Below are positions 1 to 9,327 of a DNA stretch of 64,000 bases, piece after piece. The stretch lies in the NCBI RefSeq assembly GCF_002727065.1, contig NZ_PDVP01000010.1:112815-176814 (forward strand), in the 5' to 3' direction. How positions within the stretch are numbered: the first letter of the stretch is position 1; every line of letters begins with the position of its first letter. This DNA is from Zhengella mangrovi (lineage in GTDB: Bacteria > Pseudomonadota > Alphaproteobacteria > Rhizobiales > Rhizobiaceae). Below the pieces are notes generated by a model. It worked only from the letters and a program-made list of their open reading frames with translations, made no database searches and was not told where the DNA came from. The translations under genes were made by a program, and so were the position numbers.

Positions 1-1770
1 TCGCTGCTCTACCTGACCGGCTACGAGGACATCACGATCGACGAGATCCGGAATTTCCGCCAGATCGGCGCGAAGACTGCTGGTCACCCGGAATACGGCC
101 ATGCCGCGGGCATCGAGACGACCACCGGGCCGCTTGGCCAGGGCGTGGCCAACGCGGTGGGAATGGCGCTGGCCGAACGGATGCTCAACGCGCGTTACGG
201 CGATGACCTCGTCAACCACTACACCTACGTGCTGGCCGGCGACGGCTGCCTGATGGAAGGTATCAGCCAGGAGGCGATCTCTCTGGCCGGGCACCTGGGC
301 CTGTCCAAGCTGATCCTTCTGTGGGACGACAACAACATCTCCATCGACGGCGCCGTGTCGGTGTCCGACTCGACCGACCAGCGCAAGCGCTTCGAAGCGT
401 CGGGCTGGGAGACGATGGCCGTCGACGGGCACGACCCGGACGCCATTGCCGCGGCGCTGGAGGCCGCGCGCAAGTCCGACCGGCCGACGATGATCGCCTG
501 CAAGACCACCATCGGCTTCGGTGCGCCGAACAAGGCGGGGACGAACAAGGTGCACGGCTCGCCGCTGGGCGCCGAGGAAATTGCCGCCACCCGGCTTGCG
601 CTCAAGTGGGATGCCGAGCCGTTCGAGGTGCCGAGTGACGTGCTCGACGCCTGGCGGCTGGCCGGCCTTCGCTCCACCAAGACGCGCACCGCCTGGGAAA
701 AGCGCCTGGCGGACGCCGAGGCCGAGATCCGCGGCGAATTCGAACGCGCGATGCGCGGCGACCTGCCGGGCGCCTTCGAGACGGCGATCAGCGAGTACAA
801 GGCCAAGCTCTCCCAGGACCGCCCCAAGGTCGCCACGCGCAAGGCGTCGGAAATGGCGCTGGAAGTCGTCAATGGCGTGGTTTCGGAGACCATCGGCGGC
901 TCGGCCGACCTGACCGGTTCCAACAACACCAAGACCAGCCAGACGGCGCCGGTGACGCCGGAGGATTTCTCCGGCCGCTACATCCACTACGGCATCCGCG
1001 AACACGGCATGGCGGCAGCGATGAACGGCATCGCACTGCACGGCGGCCTGATCCCCTATTCCGGAACCTTCCTGGTGTTCTCCGACTACGCCCGGCCGGC
1101 CATGCGCCTGTCGTCGCTGATGGGTCTCAGGGTCATCTACGTGATGACGCATGATTCCATCGGCCTGGGCGAAGACGGTCCGACGCACCAGCCGGTTGAG
1201 CACCTGGCCGCCCTGCGCGCCATTCCCAACCACCAGGTCTTCCGTCCGGCCGATGCCATGGAGACCGCCGAGTGCTGGCAGATCGCGCTGGAAAGCCGGT
1301 CGACGCCGTCGACGCTGGCGCTGACGCGGCAGAACCTGCCGGCGCTGCGGACCGACTACGTCGAGGAAAACCTCTGCGGTTTCGGCGCCTACGAACTGGC
1401 GACCGCCTCCGACGAGGCCCAGGTCTCGCTGTTCGCCTCCGGCTCGGAGGTCGAGATCGCGATGGACGCGCGCACGCTGCTGGAAGGCCGCGGCATCCCG
1501 ACCCGCGTCGTCTCCGTGCCCTGCATGGAACTCTTCGCCAAGCAGGACGCGGACTATCGCAAGGCCATCCTCGGTTCTGCGCCGGTGCGTGTCGCCGTCG
1601 AGGCCGGCATCCGCATGGGATGGGACCGCTTCGTCGGCGAGGACGGCGGTTTCGTCGGCATGAACTCCTTTGGCGCCTCCGGTCCTTACGAAGAGCTCTA
1701 CAAGCATTTCGGTATCACGCCCGAGGGGGTTGCCAAGCAGGCGGAAACGCTTCTCGAAGCCGCCGGCTGA
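1..1770 (+). CDS. tkt: Transketolase, 5' truncated by the window edge
   Basis: Thiamine-diphosphate enzyme of the non-oxidative pentose phosphate pathway; it moves two-carbon ketol units between sugar phosphates in the cytoplasm. The frame is open from base 1, so the start lies upstream; 589 residues are visible and the family is about 660, so roughly 70 are missing. Visible signatures are TTTGPLGQG (118-144), the ThDP-binding GDG followed by CLMEG (from 238) with a downstream DDNN, and [15 protein letters not shown] of the pyrimidine-binding domain (1150-1194). A strong terminator follows directly. The next genes (gap, pgk) belong to lower glycolysis, a gene order common in Rhizobiales. Confidence 0.97.
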   Translation, partial: SLLYLTGYEDITIDEIRNFRQIGAKTAGHPEYGHAAGIETTTGPLGQGVANAVGMALAERMLNARYGDDLVNHYTYVLAGDGCLMEGISQEAISLAGHLGLSKLILLWDDNNISIDGAVSVSDSTDQRKRFEASGWETMAVDGHDPDAIAAALEAARKSDRPTMIACKTTIGFGAPNKAGTNKVHGSPLGAEEIAATRLALKWDAEPFEVPSDVLDAWRLAGLRSTKTRTAWEKRLADAEAEIRGEFERAMRGDLPGAFETAISEYKAKLSQDRPKVATRKASEMALEVVNGVVSETIGGSADLTGSNNTKTSQTAPVTPEDFSGRYIHYGIREHGMAAAMNGIALHGGLIPYSGTFLVFSDYARPAMRLSSLMGLRVIYVMTHDSIGLGEDGPTHQPVEHLAALRAIPNHQVFRPADAMETAECWQIALESRSTPSTLALTRQNLPALRTDYVEENLCGFGAYELATASDEAQVSLFASGSEVEIAMDARTLLEGRGIPTRVVSVPCMELFAKQDADYRKAILGSAPVRVAVEAGIRMGWDRFVGEDGGFVGMNSFGASGPYEELYKHFGITPEGVAKQAETLLEAAG

Positions 1771-1793
1771 GCAGACCGAATCCTGCGACATGA

Positions 1794-1829
1794 GGCCGCG
1801 CCGGGTTCGTTCCCGGCGCGGCCTTTTTT
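1794..1829 (+). terminator. Rho-independent terminator of tkt
   Basis: A perfect 12-bp stem (1794-1805 with 1812-1823, sequence GGCCGCGCCGGG) closes a six-base loop TTCGTT and is followed by six T (1824-1829). It starts 24 bases after the tkt stop. The following 226 bases up to gap hold no gene that I can see and presumably carry the gap promoter. Confidence 0.93.
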
Positions 1830-2055
1830 CATTCGGACCACCCGCCTGCCACCAAGGAGGGCAGGGCGAACCGGTTTTATCGATTGAAAGGGCGAAGGGT
1901 TTCATCAAAGGGGGCCGGAAAGGGGTGCAGGCATCTGGATTCTTGCGCCATCCACCGCTAAGAAACGGCAGCTTCGGCGGGGCCTCCGCCGCTTGCCAGC
2001 CAACCGTAACCGGCCGGACCAGCCCGGCCTCTCGAGCCTGCGGGAGAGAGCAGAC

Positions 2056-3066
2056 ATGACCGTCAAAATCGCCATCAACGGATTTGGCCGCATCGGCCGC
2101 AATGTCGTGCGCGCCATTTACGAATCCGGGCGCAAGGACATCGACATCGTCGCCATCAACGATCTGGGTCCGGTGGAAACCAATGCTCATCTGATGCGCT
2201 TCGATTCCGTCCATGGCCGCTTCCCCAAGGCTGTCGAGGTCAAGGGCGACACGATCCACATCGAGGGCGGCGACAGCTTCAAGGTGCTGGCCGAGCGCGA
2301 CCCGAAGAACCTGCCGTGGGGCGAACTGGGCATCGATATCGTGATGGAGTGCACGGGCATCTTCACGGCCCGCGACAAGGCCGCCATGCACCTGGAAGCC
2401 GGCGCCAAGCGCGTGCTGGTCTCCGCTCCGGCCGACGGCGCCGACAAGACCATCGTCTACGGCGTGAACCATGACACGCTGACGGCCGACGACCTGGTGG
2501 TTTCCAACGCGTCCTGCACGACCAACTGCCTGTCGCCGGTGGCCAAGGTGCTGCACGAAGCCGTCGGTATCGAAAAGGGCATGATGACGACGATCCACTC
2601 GTACACCGGTGACCAGCCGACGCTGGACACGATGCACAAGGATCTCTACCGCGGCCGCGCGGCTGCAATGAGCATGATCCCGACCTCGACCGGCGCCGCC
2701 AAGGCCGTCGGCCTGGTGCTGCCGCAGCTCAACGGCAAGCTGGACGGTTTCGCCATGCGTGTGCCGACGCCGAACGTCTCGGTCGTCGACCTGAAGTTCA
2801 TCGCCCGCAAGGCGACGACCAAGGACGAGATCAACGCGGCGATCAAGGCTGCAGCCGACGGCCCGCTCAAGGGCATTCTCGGCTACACGGAGGCCAAGAA
2901 CGTCTCCATCGACTTCAACCACGATCCGCATTCCTCGATCTTCCACATGGACCAGACCAAGGTCATGGACGGCACGCTGGTGTCGATCCTGTCGTGGTAC
3001 GACAACGAGTGGGGCTTCTCGAACCGCATGGGCGACACCGCTGTCGCGATGTCGAAGTTCCTCTGA
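2056..3066 (+). CDS. gap: Type I glyceraldehyde-3-phosphate dehydrogenase
   Basis: Oxidises and phosphorylates glyceraldehyde 3-phosphate to 1,3-bisphosphoglycerate with NAD. The 336 residues match the family length. The Rossmann motif NGFGRIGR is at residues 8-15 and the catalytic cysteine is Cys154 in SNASCTTNC. An aspartate near residue 36 (IVAINDLG) suits NAD rather than NADP. The C-terminus has the expected [10 protein letters not shown] chose ATG 2056 because the conserved protein begins [11 protein letters not shown] there and GGGAGAGAG lies just upstream; longer upstream reading adds unrelated residues. The gene has its own terminator, so it is probably a single transcription unit. 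Confidence 0.98.
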   Translation: MTVKIAINGFGRIGRNVVRAIYESGRKDIDIVAINDLGPVETNAHLMRFDSVHGRFPKAVEVKGDTIHIEGGDSFKVLAERDPKNLPWGELGIDIVMECTGIFTARDKAAMHLEAGAKRVLVSAPADGADKTIVYGVNHDTLTADDLVVSNASCTTNCLSPVAKVLHEAVGIEKGMMTTIHSYTGDQPTLDTMHKDLYRGRAAAMSMIPTSTGAAKAVGLVLPQLNGKLDGFAMRVPTPNVSVVDLKFIARKATTKDEINAAIKAAADGPLKGILGYTEAKNVSIDFNHDPHSSIFHMDQTKVMDGTLVSILSWYDNEWGFSNRMGDTAVAMSKFL

Positions 3067-3096
3067 GACGCTTGAGTCGACCGACTGACTTCACGA

Positions 3097-3124
3097 CCGC
3101 CGGGCTCCAGGGCCCGGCGGTTTT
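3097..3124 (+). terminator. Rho-independent terminator of gap
   Basis: A nine-bp stem (CCGCCGGGC 3097-3105 with GCCCGGCGG 3112-3120) has a six-base loop and four T, 30 bases after the gap stop. Confidence 0.85.
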
Positions 3125-3162
3125 CGATTGAGCAGCGTGCCGCGGTCCTTTATCCTGACGCC

Positions 3163-3327
3163 ATGTCCTTCGCCGGTTCCCTCCTGTTTTTCCTGGTGCT
3201 GGCTGCCGGCATTGCCTGGCGGTTGCGTTGCATCTGGCGCGCCTGCCGGCTGGTTCCGGACCATGGGGCGGAGGCGGTGCGCCAGCCTGCCCGCCCGGCC
3301 GGATGCCCCCGCGATAAATTGACCTGA
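3163..3327 (+). CDS. Possible small membrane protein, 54 residues
   Basis: A short ATG-started frame between the gap terminator and pgk. Residues 4-18 (AGSLLFFLVLAAGIA) form one plausible transmembrane segment, followed by a basic, Trp/Arg/Cys-containing stretch (WRLRCIWRACRL) and a Pro/Arg-rich tail. This positive-inside layout suits a single-pass inner-membrane protein. Against it, there is no clear ribosome-binding site, the frame is short in GC-rich DNA, and I recognise no family. It lies 90 bases before pgk and could instead be untranslated leader. No function is proposed. Confidence 0.27.
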   Translation: MSFAGSLLFFLVLAAGIAWRLRCIWRACRLVPDHGAEAVRQPARPAGCPRDKLT

Positions 3328-3417
3328 CGGGGCGGGCCGCCCTTGCGCTCGCGCGCGGTTTGCGGTTTCTGCTACGTCATCGGAAACAGGCAGAGATCCC
3401 GACCGGAGGAGAGTTTC

Positions 3418-4614
3418 ATGGCCGCCTTCAAGACCATCGACGACATGGGCGACATCGCCGGCAAGCGCGTGCTGGTGCGCGTCGACATCAACGTGCCGGT
3501 GAAGGATGGCGTGGTGACCGACACAACCCGCATCGAGCGGGTGGCGCCGACGATCACGGAACTGTCCGCCAAGGGCGCCAAGGTCATCCTGCTGGCGCAT
3601 TTCGGCCGCCCGAAGGGCGAGGTGGTGCCGGAGATGTCGCTGAAGCCCATCGCGCCCGCCATCGAGCAGGTGCTGGACCAGCGGGTGGTGTTCGAGCCCG
3701 AAACCGTGGGCGAGGAAGCGCAGGCTGCCATCGGGCGCATGAACAGGGGCGACATCCTGCTGCTGGAAAACACCCGCTTCTACAAGGGCGAGGAAAAGAA
3801 CCTGCCTGACTTTGTCGAGGCGCTCGCAGCCAACGGCGATCTCTACGTGAACGACGCCTTCTCGGCGGCCCACCGCGCGCATGCCTCCACCGAGGGCCTG
3901 GCGCACAAGCTGCCGGCCTTTGCAGGCCGAACCATGCAGGCGGAACTGGAAGCGTTGGAAAAGGGGCTGGGCAACCCGGCCCGACCCGTGGTCGCCATCG
4001 TCGGCGGCGCGAAGGTTTCCACCAAGATCGACCTGCTGGAAAACCTTGTCACCCGCGTGGACGCGCTGGTGATCGGCGGTGGCATGGCCAACACGTTCCT
4101 GGCCGCGCAGGGCAAGGACGTCGGCAAGTCGCTGTGCGAACATGACCTGGCGGATACGGCGCGCACCATCATGGCGGCGGCTGAAAAGGCCGGCTGCGCG
4201 ATCGTGCTGCCGACCGACGCGGTGGTGGCGAAAGAATTTGCGGCCAATGCCGACAACGAGGTGGTGCCGGTGGATGCCGTTCCCTCCGACAGCATGATCC
4301 TGGATGCCGGGCCGGCCACGGTGGAACTGGTCAAGGCCTGGATCGGCAAGGCCGCCACGGTGGTGTGGAACGGCCCGCTCGGCGCATTCGAACTGACGCC
4401 CTTCGACGCGGCGACGGTGGCGGCGGCACGGGCCGCGGCAGCGCGCACGGCAGCCGGCGAACTGGTGTCGGTCGCCGGCGGCGGCGACACGGTTGCCGCG
4501 CTCAACCATGCCGGGGTCGCCGACCAGTTCACCTACGTATCCACCGCCGGCGGCGCCTTCCTGGAATGGATGGAAGGCAAGGCCCTGCCCGGTGTCGAAG
4601 CCCTGAAAGCCTGA
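3418..4614 (+). CDS. pgk: Phosphoglycerate kinase
   Basis: Transfers the acyl phosphate of 1,3-bisphosphoglycerate to ADP, giving ATP and 3-phosphoglycerate. The 398 residues match the family. The start [10 protein letters not shown] at ATG 3418 is preceded by GGAGGAG at optimal spacing. Family signatures include [11 protein letters not shown], the substrate-loop [21 protein letters not shown] and the nucleotide-site GGGDTVAAL near the C-terminus. A GDSL hydrolase gene begins 10 bases after the stop, so the two are probably co-transcribed. Confidence 0.98.
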   Translation: MAAFKTIDDMGDIAGKRVLVRVDINVPVKDGVVTDTTRIERVAPTITELSAKGAKVILLAHFGRPKGEVVPEMSLKPIAPAIEQVLDQRVVFEPETVGEEAQAAIGRMNRGDILLLENTRFYKGEEKNLPDFVEALAANGDLYVNDAFSAAHRAHASTEGLAHKLPAFAGRTMQAELEALEKGLGNPARPVVAIVGGAKVSTKIDLLENLVTRVDALVIGGGMANTFLAAQGKDVGKSLCEHDLADTARTIMAAAEKAGCAIVLPTDAVVAKEFAANADNEVVPVDAVPSDSMILDAGPATVELVKAWIGKAATVVWNGPLGAFELTPFDAATVAAARAAAARTAAGELVSVAGGGDTVAALNHAGVADQFTYVSTAGGAFLEWMEGKALPGVEALKA

Positions 4615-4624
4615 CGGAGCCTGC

Positions 4625-5353
4625 ATGGCACGCCGCTACCCGGCCTGGGCACCGCTTCTCACCTGGCCGCTCTACCCGGTCTATGCCTGGCAGGGCATTG
4701 CCACCCGGCTCAGGACCGAGCGGCTTGCCCCGCCGCCCGACGAGCCGCATGGCACCATTCCCGGCAGTGGCGACCCGTTCCGGCTGCTGGTGATCGGTGA
4801 TTCCTCGGCGGCGGGCGTGGGCGTGGACCGTGTCGCGGATTCGCTCGCCGGCCAGTTGGCGCAGCTGATTGCCGGGGCCACCGGCCGCCCGGTGGTGTTC
4901 CGGGCCGCGGGGGCAAACTCAGCGGTTTCGGCCCAGGTGCGGGATCATGTTCTGCCGCATGTCGAGCCGCGCGACTGGACGCATGTCGTGCTTTCGCTCG
5001 GCACCAACGACATGAAGAACTTTCACAGCGTGCCCCGGTTCAAGCGCGATTTCGGCACCCTGGTTTATGCGCTGAAGACGCGCTTTCCAGTGGCGCGGAT
5101 CTACTGGCCGGAGATGATCGACATGCGCCGCGTGCCTGCCATGCCGCCGGCGCTGGCACGGATCCTCGATATCCGCGCCGACGCGTTCAATGCCAAGGCA
5201 GAGCGGCTGTGCCGCGAGCGTGGCGCGCGCCTGGTTCCGGCGCTGGACAATATCCAGCCGGAGGGATTTTCACGCGACGGTTTCCACGCCAGTGCCGCGG
5301 GCTACCGGGCCTGGGCTGAAAAGCTGGCGGACGTCATCCTGGCAGAAGGGTAG
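4625..5353 (+). CDS. SGNH/GDSL-type esterase or lipase
   Basis: A 242-residue SGNH hydrolase. The hallmark blocks are all visible: block I VIGDSSAAG with the nucleophile serine (about residue 60), block III GTNDMKN with the oxyanion asparagine, and block V DGFHASAAGY with the catalytic Asp and His near residue 223. The N-terminus is hydrophobic and Trp/Pro-rich (WAPLLTWPLYPVYAW), resembling an uncleaved membrane anchor more than a signal peptide. The substrate cannot be read from sequence; acyl esters of lipids or carbohydrates are typical. It begins 10 bases after pgk with GGAGC as ribosome-binding site and is convergent with pyk. Confidence 0.88.
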   Translation: MARRYPAWAPLLTWPLYPVYAWQGIATRLRTERLAPPPDEPHGTIPGSGDPFRLLVIGDSSAAGVGVDRVADSLAGQLAQLIAGATGRPVVFRAAGANSAVSAQVRDHVLPHVEPRDWTHVVLSLGTNDMKNFHSVPRFKRDFGTLVYALKTRFPVARIYWPEMIDMRRVPAMPPALARILDIRADAFNAKAERLCRERGARLVPALDNIQPEGFSRDGFHASAAGYRAWAEKLADVILAEG

Positions 5354-5383
5354 GCATTTAGCCGGGTTCGCTCCAGCGGGCGT

Positions 5384-6829
5384 TCACACGCCGCCGTGGC
5401 CGTCCGAGCCGATATAGGCGATGCGCAGCATGTTGGTGGAGCCCGGTGTGCCGAAGGGAACGCCGGCGGTGATGATGACCCGGCTGCCGGCCTTGCCGAA
5501 CCCGTCGCGGTAGGCAATCGAGCAGGCACGGTTGACCATGTCGTCCTCGTCGCGCGCATCCTCGGTGACGACGCAGTGCAGGCCCCAGGCGAGCGTCAGG
5601 CGGCGGGCCGTCTCCGGGATCGGCGACAGGGCGATGACCGGCACCATGGGCCGTTCGCGCGAGGCGCGCAGGCCGGTGGTTCCCGACGAGGTGTAGCAGA
5701 CGATGGCCGAGAGGTTGAGCGTTTCGGCAATCTGGCGCGCGGCGGCGGCGATGGCATCGGCGCCGGTCGATTCCGGCTCGGAGCGCTGCGCGGCGATGAT
5801 GCCGGGGAAGGTCGGGTCGCGCTCGACCTGACGGGCAATGGAATCCATCATCGTGACGGCCTCCACCGGGTAGTCGCCCGCGGCGGATTCGGCCGACAGC
5901 ATGACGGCGTCCGCGCCTTCGAAGAGGGCGGTGGCGACGTCGGAGACTTCCGCGCGGGTGGGAACCGGGGCCGAGATCATGCTTTCCAGCATCTGCGTGG
6001 CGACCACGACCGGCTTGCCTTCGCGGCGGCAGGTGCGGGTGATCTGCTTCTGCAGGCCAGGCACGGATTCGATCGGCATTTCCACGCCGAGGTCGCCGCG
6101 CGCCACCATGATGGCATCGGACAGTTCGATGATCTCGGGCAGGCGCTGCACGGCCTGCGGCTTCTCGATCTTGGACAGGATGCCGGCACGGCCGCGGGCG
6201 ATCTTGCGCACTTCCGCCAGGTCCTCGGGGCGCTGGATGAAGGAGAGCGCGATCCAGTCGACGCCGGTTTCGAGCAGGGCCTGCAGATCGGCGCGGTCCT
6301 TGTTGGTCAGCGCGCCGACGGGCAGGTCGGTGTCGGGAAGGGAGACGCCCTTCTTGTCGGATATCTTCGTCCCGGTGACGACCGTGCAGATGATGCGTCC
6401 CGGCTCGGTGCTCACCGCCTTGAGCTGCAGCTTGCCGTCGTCGATGAGCAGGCGGTGGCCCGGCTCCACGGAGGCGAGGATCTCGGGATGGGGCAGGTGG
6501 ACACGGGTCGAGTCGCCCGGCTCGTCGCGATCATCGAGCACGAAGGTCTGGCCCGGCTCCAGCGCGGCCTTGCCGCCGGCGAAGGTGCCGACACGCAGCT
6601 TGGGTCCCTGCAGGTCGCCGAGTATGGCGATCGGCCGGCCGACCGCCGTCTCCACCTCGCGGATGCGGGCGACGAGATCGCGCATCAGGTCATGGCTGGC
6701 ATGGCTCATGTTGATGCGGAACACGTCGGCGCCGGCCCGGCTTAGCTTTTCGATCATTTCGCGCGAAGAAGAGGCGGGGCCGAGGGTCGCCACGACCTTG
6801 GCCTTTCGGATACGTCTGGCGGCGTTCAT
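5384..6829 (-). CDS. pyk: Pyruvate kinase
   Basis: Makes pyruvate and ATP from phosphoenolpyruvate and ADP. With the start at 6829 (MNAARRIRKAKVVATLGPAS) it has 481 residues, normal for the family. Motifs include the catalytic region ILSKIEKPQAVQRL, the metal and phosphate site MVARGDLGVEMP, and QKQITRTCRREGKPVVVATQMLE split around the nucleotide site. An in-frame ATG at 6838 or 6847 would add three or six residues; GGATGGGACAA before 6829 gives the best ribosome-binding spacing. It is convergent with the GDSL gene, with 30 bases between stops. The AT-rich stretch 6848-6875 probably holds the promoter. Confidence 0.97.
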   Translation of the reverse strand: MNAARRIRKAKVVATLGPASSSREMIEKLSRAGADVFRINMSHASHDLMRDLVARIREVETAVGRPIAILGDLQGPKLRVGTFAGGKAALEPGQTFVLDDRDEPGDSTRVHLPHPEILASVEPGHRLLIDDGKLQLKAVSTEPGRIICTVVTGTKISDKKGVSLPDTDLPVGALTNKDRADLQALLETGVDWIALSFIQRPEDLAEVRKIARGRAGILSKIEKPQAVQRLPEIIELSDAIMVARGDLGVEMPIESVPGLQKQITRTCRREGKPVVVATQMLESMISAPVPTRAEVSDVATALFEGADAVMLSAESAAGDYPVEAVTMMDSIARQVERDPTFPGIIAAQRSEPESTGADAIAAAARQIAETLNLSAIVCYTSSGTTGLRASRERPMVPVIALSPIPETARRLTLAWGLHCVVTEDARDEDDMVNRACSIAYRDGFGKAGSRVIITAGVPFGTPGSTNMLRIAYIGSDGHGGV

Positions 6830-6930
6830 TTGTCCCATCCGGATCAAGGTTATTTAAATCGTTTTAATTCATGCGGTGCAGAGGGTCAACCGCAGCGATG
6901 ACGCGCGTATGACAGGACTGCTGCCTCCGT

Positions 6931-7410
6931 TCAGTTGGCGGGTGCGGTGCCCGGCGGAGGCGGAATGGCCGGTTCGTCGGTCAGCTGGACCATCCAGTTC
7001 GCCTGTTCGCCGGTATCGTATTCCTGGAAGCCGGCCCGCTGGAAGCCGCGCGCGAAACAGTCGTTGATGCCGACGATCTTGAATTCCTTGTCGGCCACGC
7101 ACATGTTGATCGGGCCGTCCCAGCGGCCGCCGCGCTCGGCATCCTCGGCATAGAGGTAGTAATAGCGCGAGGAGAGGTCGCCCTCGACGAGGGTCTTGCA
7201 GCTCGATGCCTCGATGTGCCACCAGCCTTCGGTGATCCAGCCGGAGGCCGCGCGATAGCCGATGGCGACGCCGACGAGATTCTGGGTTGCGTTGCAGACG
7301 CGGAAATCGGCCCGAGCCTCGTTGCTGAAGGCCAGAAGCGCAACGACGGCGGTCGCGAACCATGTCGCCACTGCCGCGGGAGCGCCCCACCGAATACCAG
7401 CCGATTTCAT
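6931..7410 (-). CDS. DUF1036 secreted protein
   Basis: A 159-residue protein with an N-terminal signal peptide ending near AFSNEARA, then a DUF1036 domain (starts DFRVCNATQNLVGVAIGY). The mature part carries conserved cysteines (RVCN, SSCKTL, NMCVAD, NDCFARGF) likely to form disulfides in the periplasm, and many tryptophans and tyrosines. DUF1036 proteins are common in Rhizobiales and are often annotated simply as membrane or periplasmic proteins; no function is established to my knowledge. ATG 7410 is preferred over an in-frame TTG at 7434 because AGG lies just upstream and the signal peptide then starts cleanly. The C-terminus is Pro-rich. It sits upstream of pyk on the same strand, with about 100 bases between. 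Confidence 0.85.
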   Translation of the reverse strand: MKSAGIRWGAPAAVATWFATAVVALLAFSNEARADFRVCNATQNLVGVAIGYRAASGWITEGWWHIEASSCKTLVEGDLSSRYYYLYAEDAERGGRWDGPINMCVADKEFKIVGINDCFARGFQRAGFQEYDTGEQANWMVQLTDEPAIPPPPGTAPAN

Positions 7411-7607
7411 TGCCTGACCTGCACCCGCCCGCAAGGGGTCATTCCATGATACGAAGCGTTAACCGCCTTTCTTTTTTGGGTAATGTGGACCGGCATGTCA
7501 ACGCGGCCTACCTGTTGCCCGCAAGATTGTTTAGAAAGTGGCAACGAGGGATCCTGGCCGACCGCGGGTGCGGGCGCGACGCCAGCGGGACAGGTCATAG
7601 CAGGGAC

Positions 7608-8423
7608 ATGAGCAGCCGGGACCGATTCAAGACATTCATGACCGTCGATGGAGACGACAGCCTGGGACTGGTGCTCGTGGCCGATCACGCGCGCCGCGAC
7701 CTGCCGCCCGAATACGGTTCGCTCGGTCTTCCGGACTGGGAGTTCGAGCGCCACATCGCCTATGACATCGGCGTGGAAGGGGTCACGCGCGGACTGGCTG
7801 CGCGGCTCGGCGCGCCTGCGGTCATGGCGGGCTTTTCGCGCCTGCTGATCGATCCGAACCGGGGCGCCGACGATCCGACGCTGATCCGCCAGCTCTATGA
7901 CGGCACGATCATCCCGGGCAACTACCCGATGAGCGGGACGGAGCGCGAGGCGAGGCTGTCGCATTTCTACCGGCCCTACCATGGTGCCGTGTGGGAGCGG
8001 ATCGCCGCGGTGCAGCGCAAGGGGCCGGGGCAGGCGCCCTTCGTCGTGTCCGTGCATTCCTTCACGCCGGAGATGCAGGGACGGGCGCGGCCCTGGCATG
8101 TCGGCATCCTGTGGGACAGCGACGACCGCGCGGTCAGGCCGATGATGGAGATGCTCCAGGCGGAGCCTGGCCTGGTGGTCGGCGACAACGAGCCCTACGA
8201 TGGCGCGCTGAAGGGCGACACGATGTATACCCATGCCATCAGGCCCGGGTTCGCGCATCTTCTCATCGAAATACGCCAGGACCTGATCGCCGACGCGGCA
8301 GGCCAGGGCGAATGGGTGGACCGGCTTGCGCCCATGCTCGATGCCATCAACCGGCAGCCCGGCATCCATGTCGCGCGCCATTTCGGGTCGCGGACCGGAC
8401 CCGTCGAACCATGGAGACCATGA
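7608..8423 (+). CDS. N-formylglutamate amidohydrolase family protein
   Basis: A 271-residue member of the N-formylglutamate deformylase (HutG-like, COG3931) family, zinc amidohydrolases that release formate from N-formylglutamate or related N-formyl amino acids. Family features are VADHARRDLPPEYGSLGL near the N-terminus, SRLLIDPNRG, VSVHSFTPEM (probable metal-binding His) and LLIEIRQDLI near the end. ATG 7608 has CAGGGA upstream and begins close to the conserved domain; a longer frame reads back to 7362 but through unconserved sequence. The stop overlaps the start of the DUF1244 gene (ATGATG), so the two are translationally coupled. No hut genes are nearby, so histidine breakdown is not implied. 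Confidence 0.85.
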   Translation: MSSRDRFKTFMTVDGDDSLGLVLVADHARRDLPPEYGSLGLPDWEFERHIAYDIGVEGVTRGLAARLGAPAVMAGFSRLLIDPNRGADDPTLIRQLYDGTIIPGNYPMSGTEREARLSHFYRPYHGAVWERIAAVQRKGPGQAPFVVSVHSFTPEMQGRARPWHVGILWDSDDRAVRPMMEMLQAEPGLVVGDNEPYDGALKGDTMYTHAIRPGFAHLLIEIRQDLIADAAGQGEWVDRLAPMLDAINRQPGIHVARHFGSRTGPVEPWRP

Positions 8424-8731
8424 TGACCAAGATCAGCGAAACCGAGCAGCGGGATCTCGAGGCAGCGGTTTTCCGGCGCCTCGTCAGCCACCTGCGGGCG
8501 CGGACCGATGTCCAGAACATCGACCTGATGAACCTGGCCGGCTTCTGCCGCAACTGCCTTTCCAACTGGTATCTCGACGCCGCCCGGGAGGCGGGCCTCG
8601 ACCTGTCGAAGGACGAAAGCCGCGAGATCGTCTACGGCATGCCCTACGAGGAGTGGAAGGCGACCTACCAGACCGAAGCGAATGCCCAGAAGCTGGCCGA
8701 TTTCGAGGTCAACCGCCCCAAGGATCACTGA
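8423..8731 (+). CDS. DUF1244 family protein
   Basis: A 102-residue protein of the small alphaproteobacterial and gammaproteobacterial DUF1244 family. It is mostly helical by composition, with a conserved core NLAGFCRNCLSNWYLDAA that contains a CxxC pair, and a second block EIVYGMPYEEWK. The CxxC could bind metal or be redox-active; no function is established. The start is ambiguous: ATG at 8411, 8420 and 8423 are in frame. I chose 8423 because GGAG (8413-8416) is then six bases upstream; the 8420 start would overlap the previous stop as ATGA. Coupling to the amidohydrolase suggests linked roles. Confidence 0.87.
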   Translation: MTKISETEQRDLEAAVFRRLVSHLRARTDVQNIDLMNLAGFCRNCLSNWYLDAAREAGLDLSKDESREIVYGMPYEEWKATYQTEANAQKLADFEVNRPKDH

Positions 8732-8747
8732 ACCGCCGGGCGGCGTT

Positions 8748-8848
8748 ATTCGTGCAACGGCAGGTGTGATCCCCTGCCTGCAGAATGCTGGTTTCCGGTT
8801 CGCATTCGTGCAACGGCAGGTGTGACCCCCTGCCTGCAGAATGCTGGT
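8748..8848. repeat. Two-copy 45-bp direct repeat with internal hairpin
   Basis: Copy 1 (8748-8792) and copy 2 (8804-8848) are 45-bp direct repeats beginning ATTCGTGCAACGGCAGGTGT and differing at one base (T8770 versus C8826). The offset is 56 bases. Each copy holds an inverted repeat GGCAGG...CCTGCC (8759-8764 with 8773-8778 in copy 1). The following sequence (GACACCTGCC...) echoes part of the unit. The element lies between DUF1244 and gapR; it could be an intergenic palindromic mobile repeat or a duplicated regulatory site. No protein-coding signal fits it. Confidence 0.85.
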
Positions 8849-8958
8849 GGCGACACCTGCCGGGCTTGACCCCTGCGCCCGGCTGCGGCATCGACAACGG
8901 CATTCGAGATGCCCGCGATTCTCTTTCCAGCCGGGCCAACATTGCCGGAGATTTGCAA

Positions 8959-9216
8959 GTGGACGACATTACCGCCGAATCCGAAACCATCGCCGCTGGC
9001 CAGCTTCGCTCCATCATCGAGCGCATCGAGCGGCTGGAGGAAGAAAAGAAGACGATCGCCGACGACATCAAGGAAGTCTATGCCGAGGCCAAGGGCAACG
9101 GCTTCGACACCAAGGCGCTCCGGACGATCGTGCGGCTGCGCAAGCAGGACGCCAACGAGCGCCAGGAGCAGGAGGCCATGCTCGACCTCTACAAGGCCGC
9201 GCTCGGCATGGAATGA
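8959..9216 (+). CDS. gapR: GapR-family DNA-binding protein (DUF2312)
   Basis: An 85-residue member of DUF2312. In Caulobacter the family protein GapR (about 89 residues) is a nucleoid-associated protein that binds overtwisted DNA ahead of replication and transcription forks and helps topoisomerases. The sequence is one long charged coiled coil ([20 protein letters not shown]) followed by a basic segment with [12 protein letters not shown], as in the family. I chose GTG 8959 ([10 protein letters not shown]) because GGAG at 8947-8950 is eight bases upstream; a TTG at 8953 is too close. A strong terminator follows. Confidence 0.9.
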   Translation: MDDITAESETIAAGQLRSIIERIERLEEEKKTIADDIKEVYAEAKGNGFDTKALRTIVRLRKQDANERQEQEAMLDLYKAALGME

Positions 9217-9238
9217 GGGTCACCGGACAGGCATTCCG

Positions 9239-9275
9239 AAAACGGGGCCGGTGCTTTTTGCGCCGGCCCCGTTTT
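9239..9275. terminator. Bidirectional hairpin terminator between gapR and the VWA gene
   Basis: AAAACGGGGCCGGTGC (9239-9254) pairs with GCGCCGGCCCCGTTTT (9260-9275) around a five-T loop, with one G-T wobble. The outer A and T runs give a U tract on either strand, so it can end gapR (stop 9216) and the opposing VWA gene (stop 9328). Confidence 0.88.
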
Positions 9276-9327
9276 CATTCCGGATACAGACCCCGCGTGC
9301 CGGACGCGGTTCCTGACGTTGCCGCCA

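Noticed and set aside
3091..4626. A 511-residue minus-strand frame opposite pgk
   Set aside because: Shadow of pgk: His/Arg/Gly-rich, no domain, no ribosome-binding site.
8748..8848. A minimal CRISPR array
   Set aside because: Only two 45-bp units with an 11-base interval, no spacer-length gap, and no cas genes nearby.
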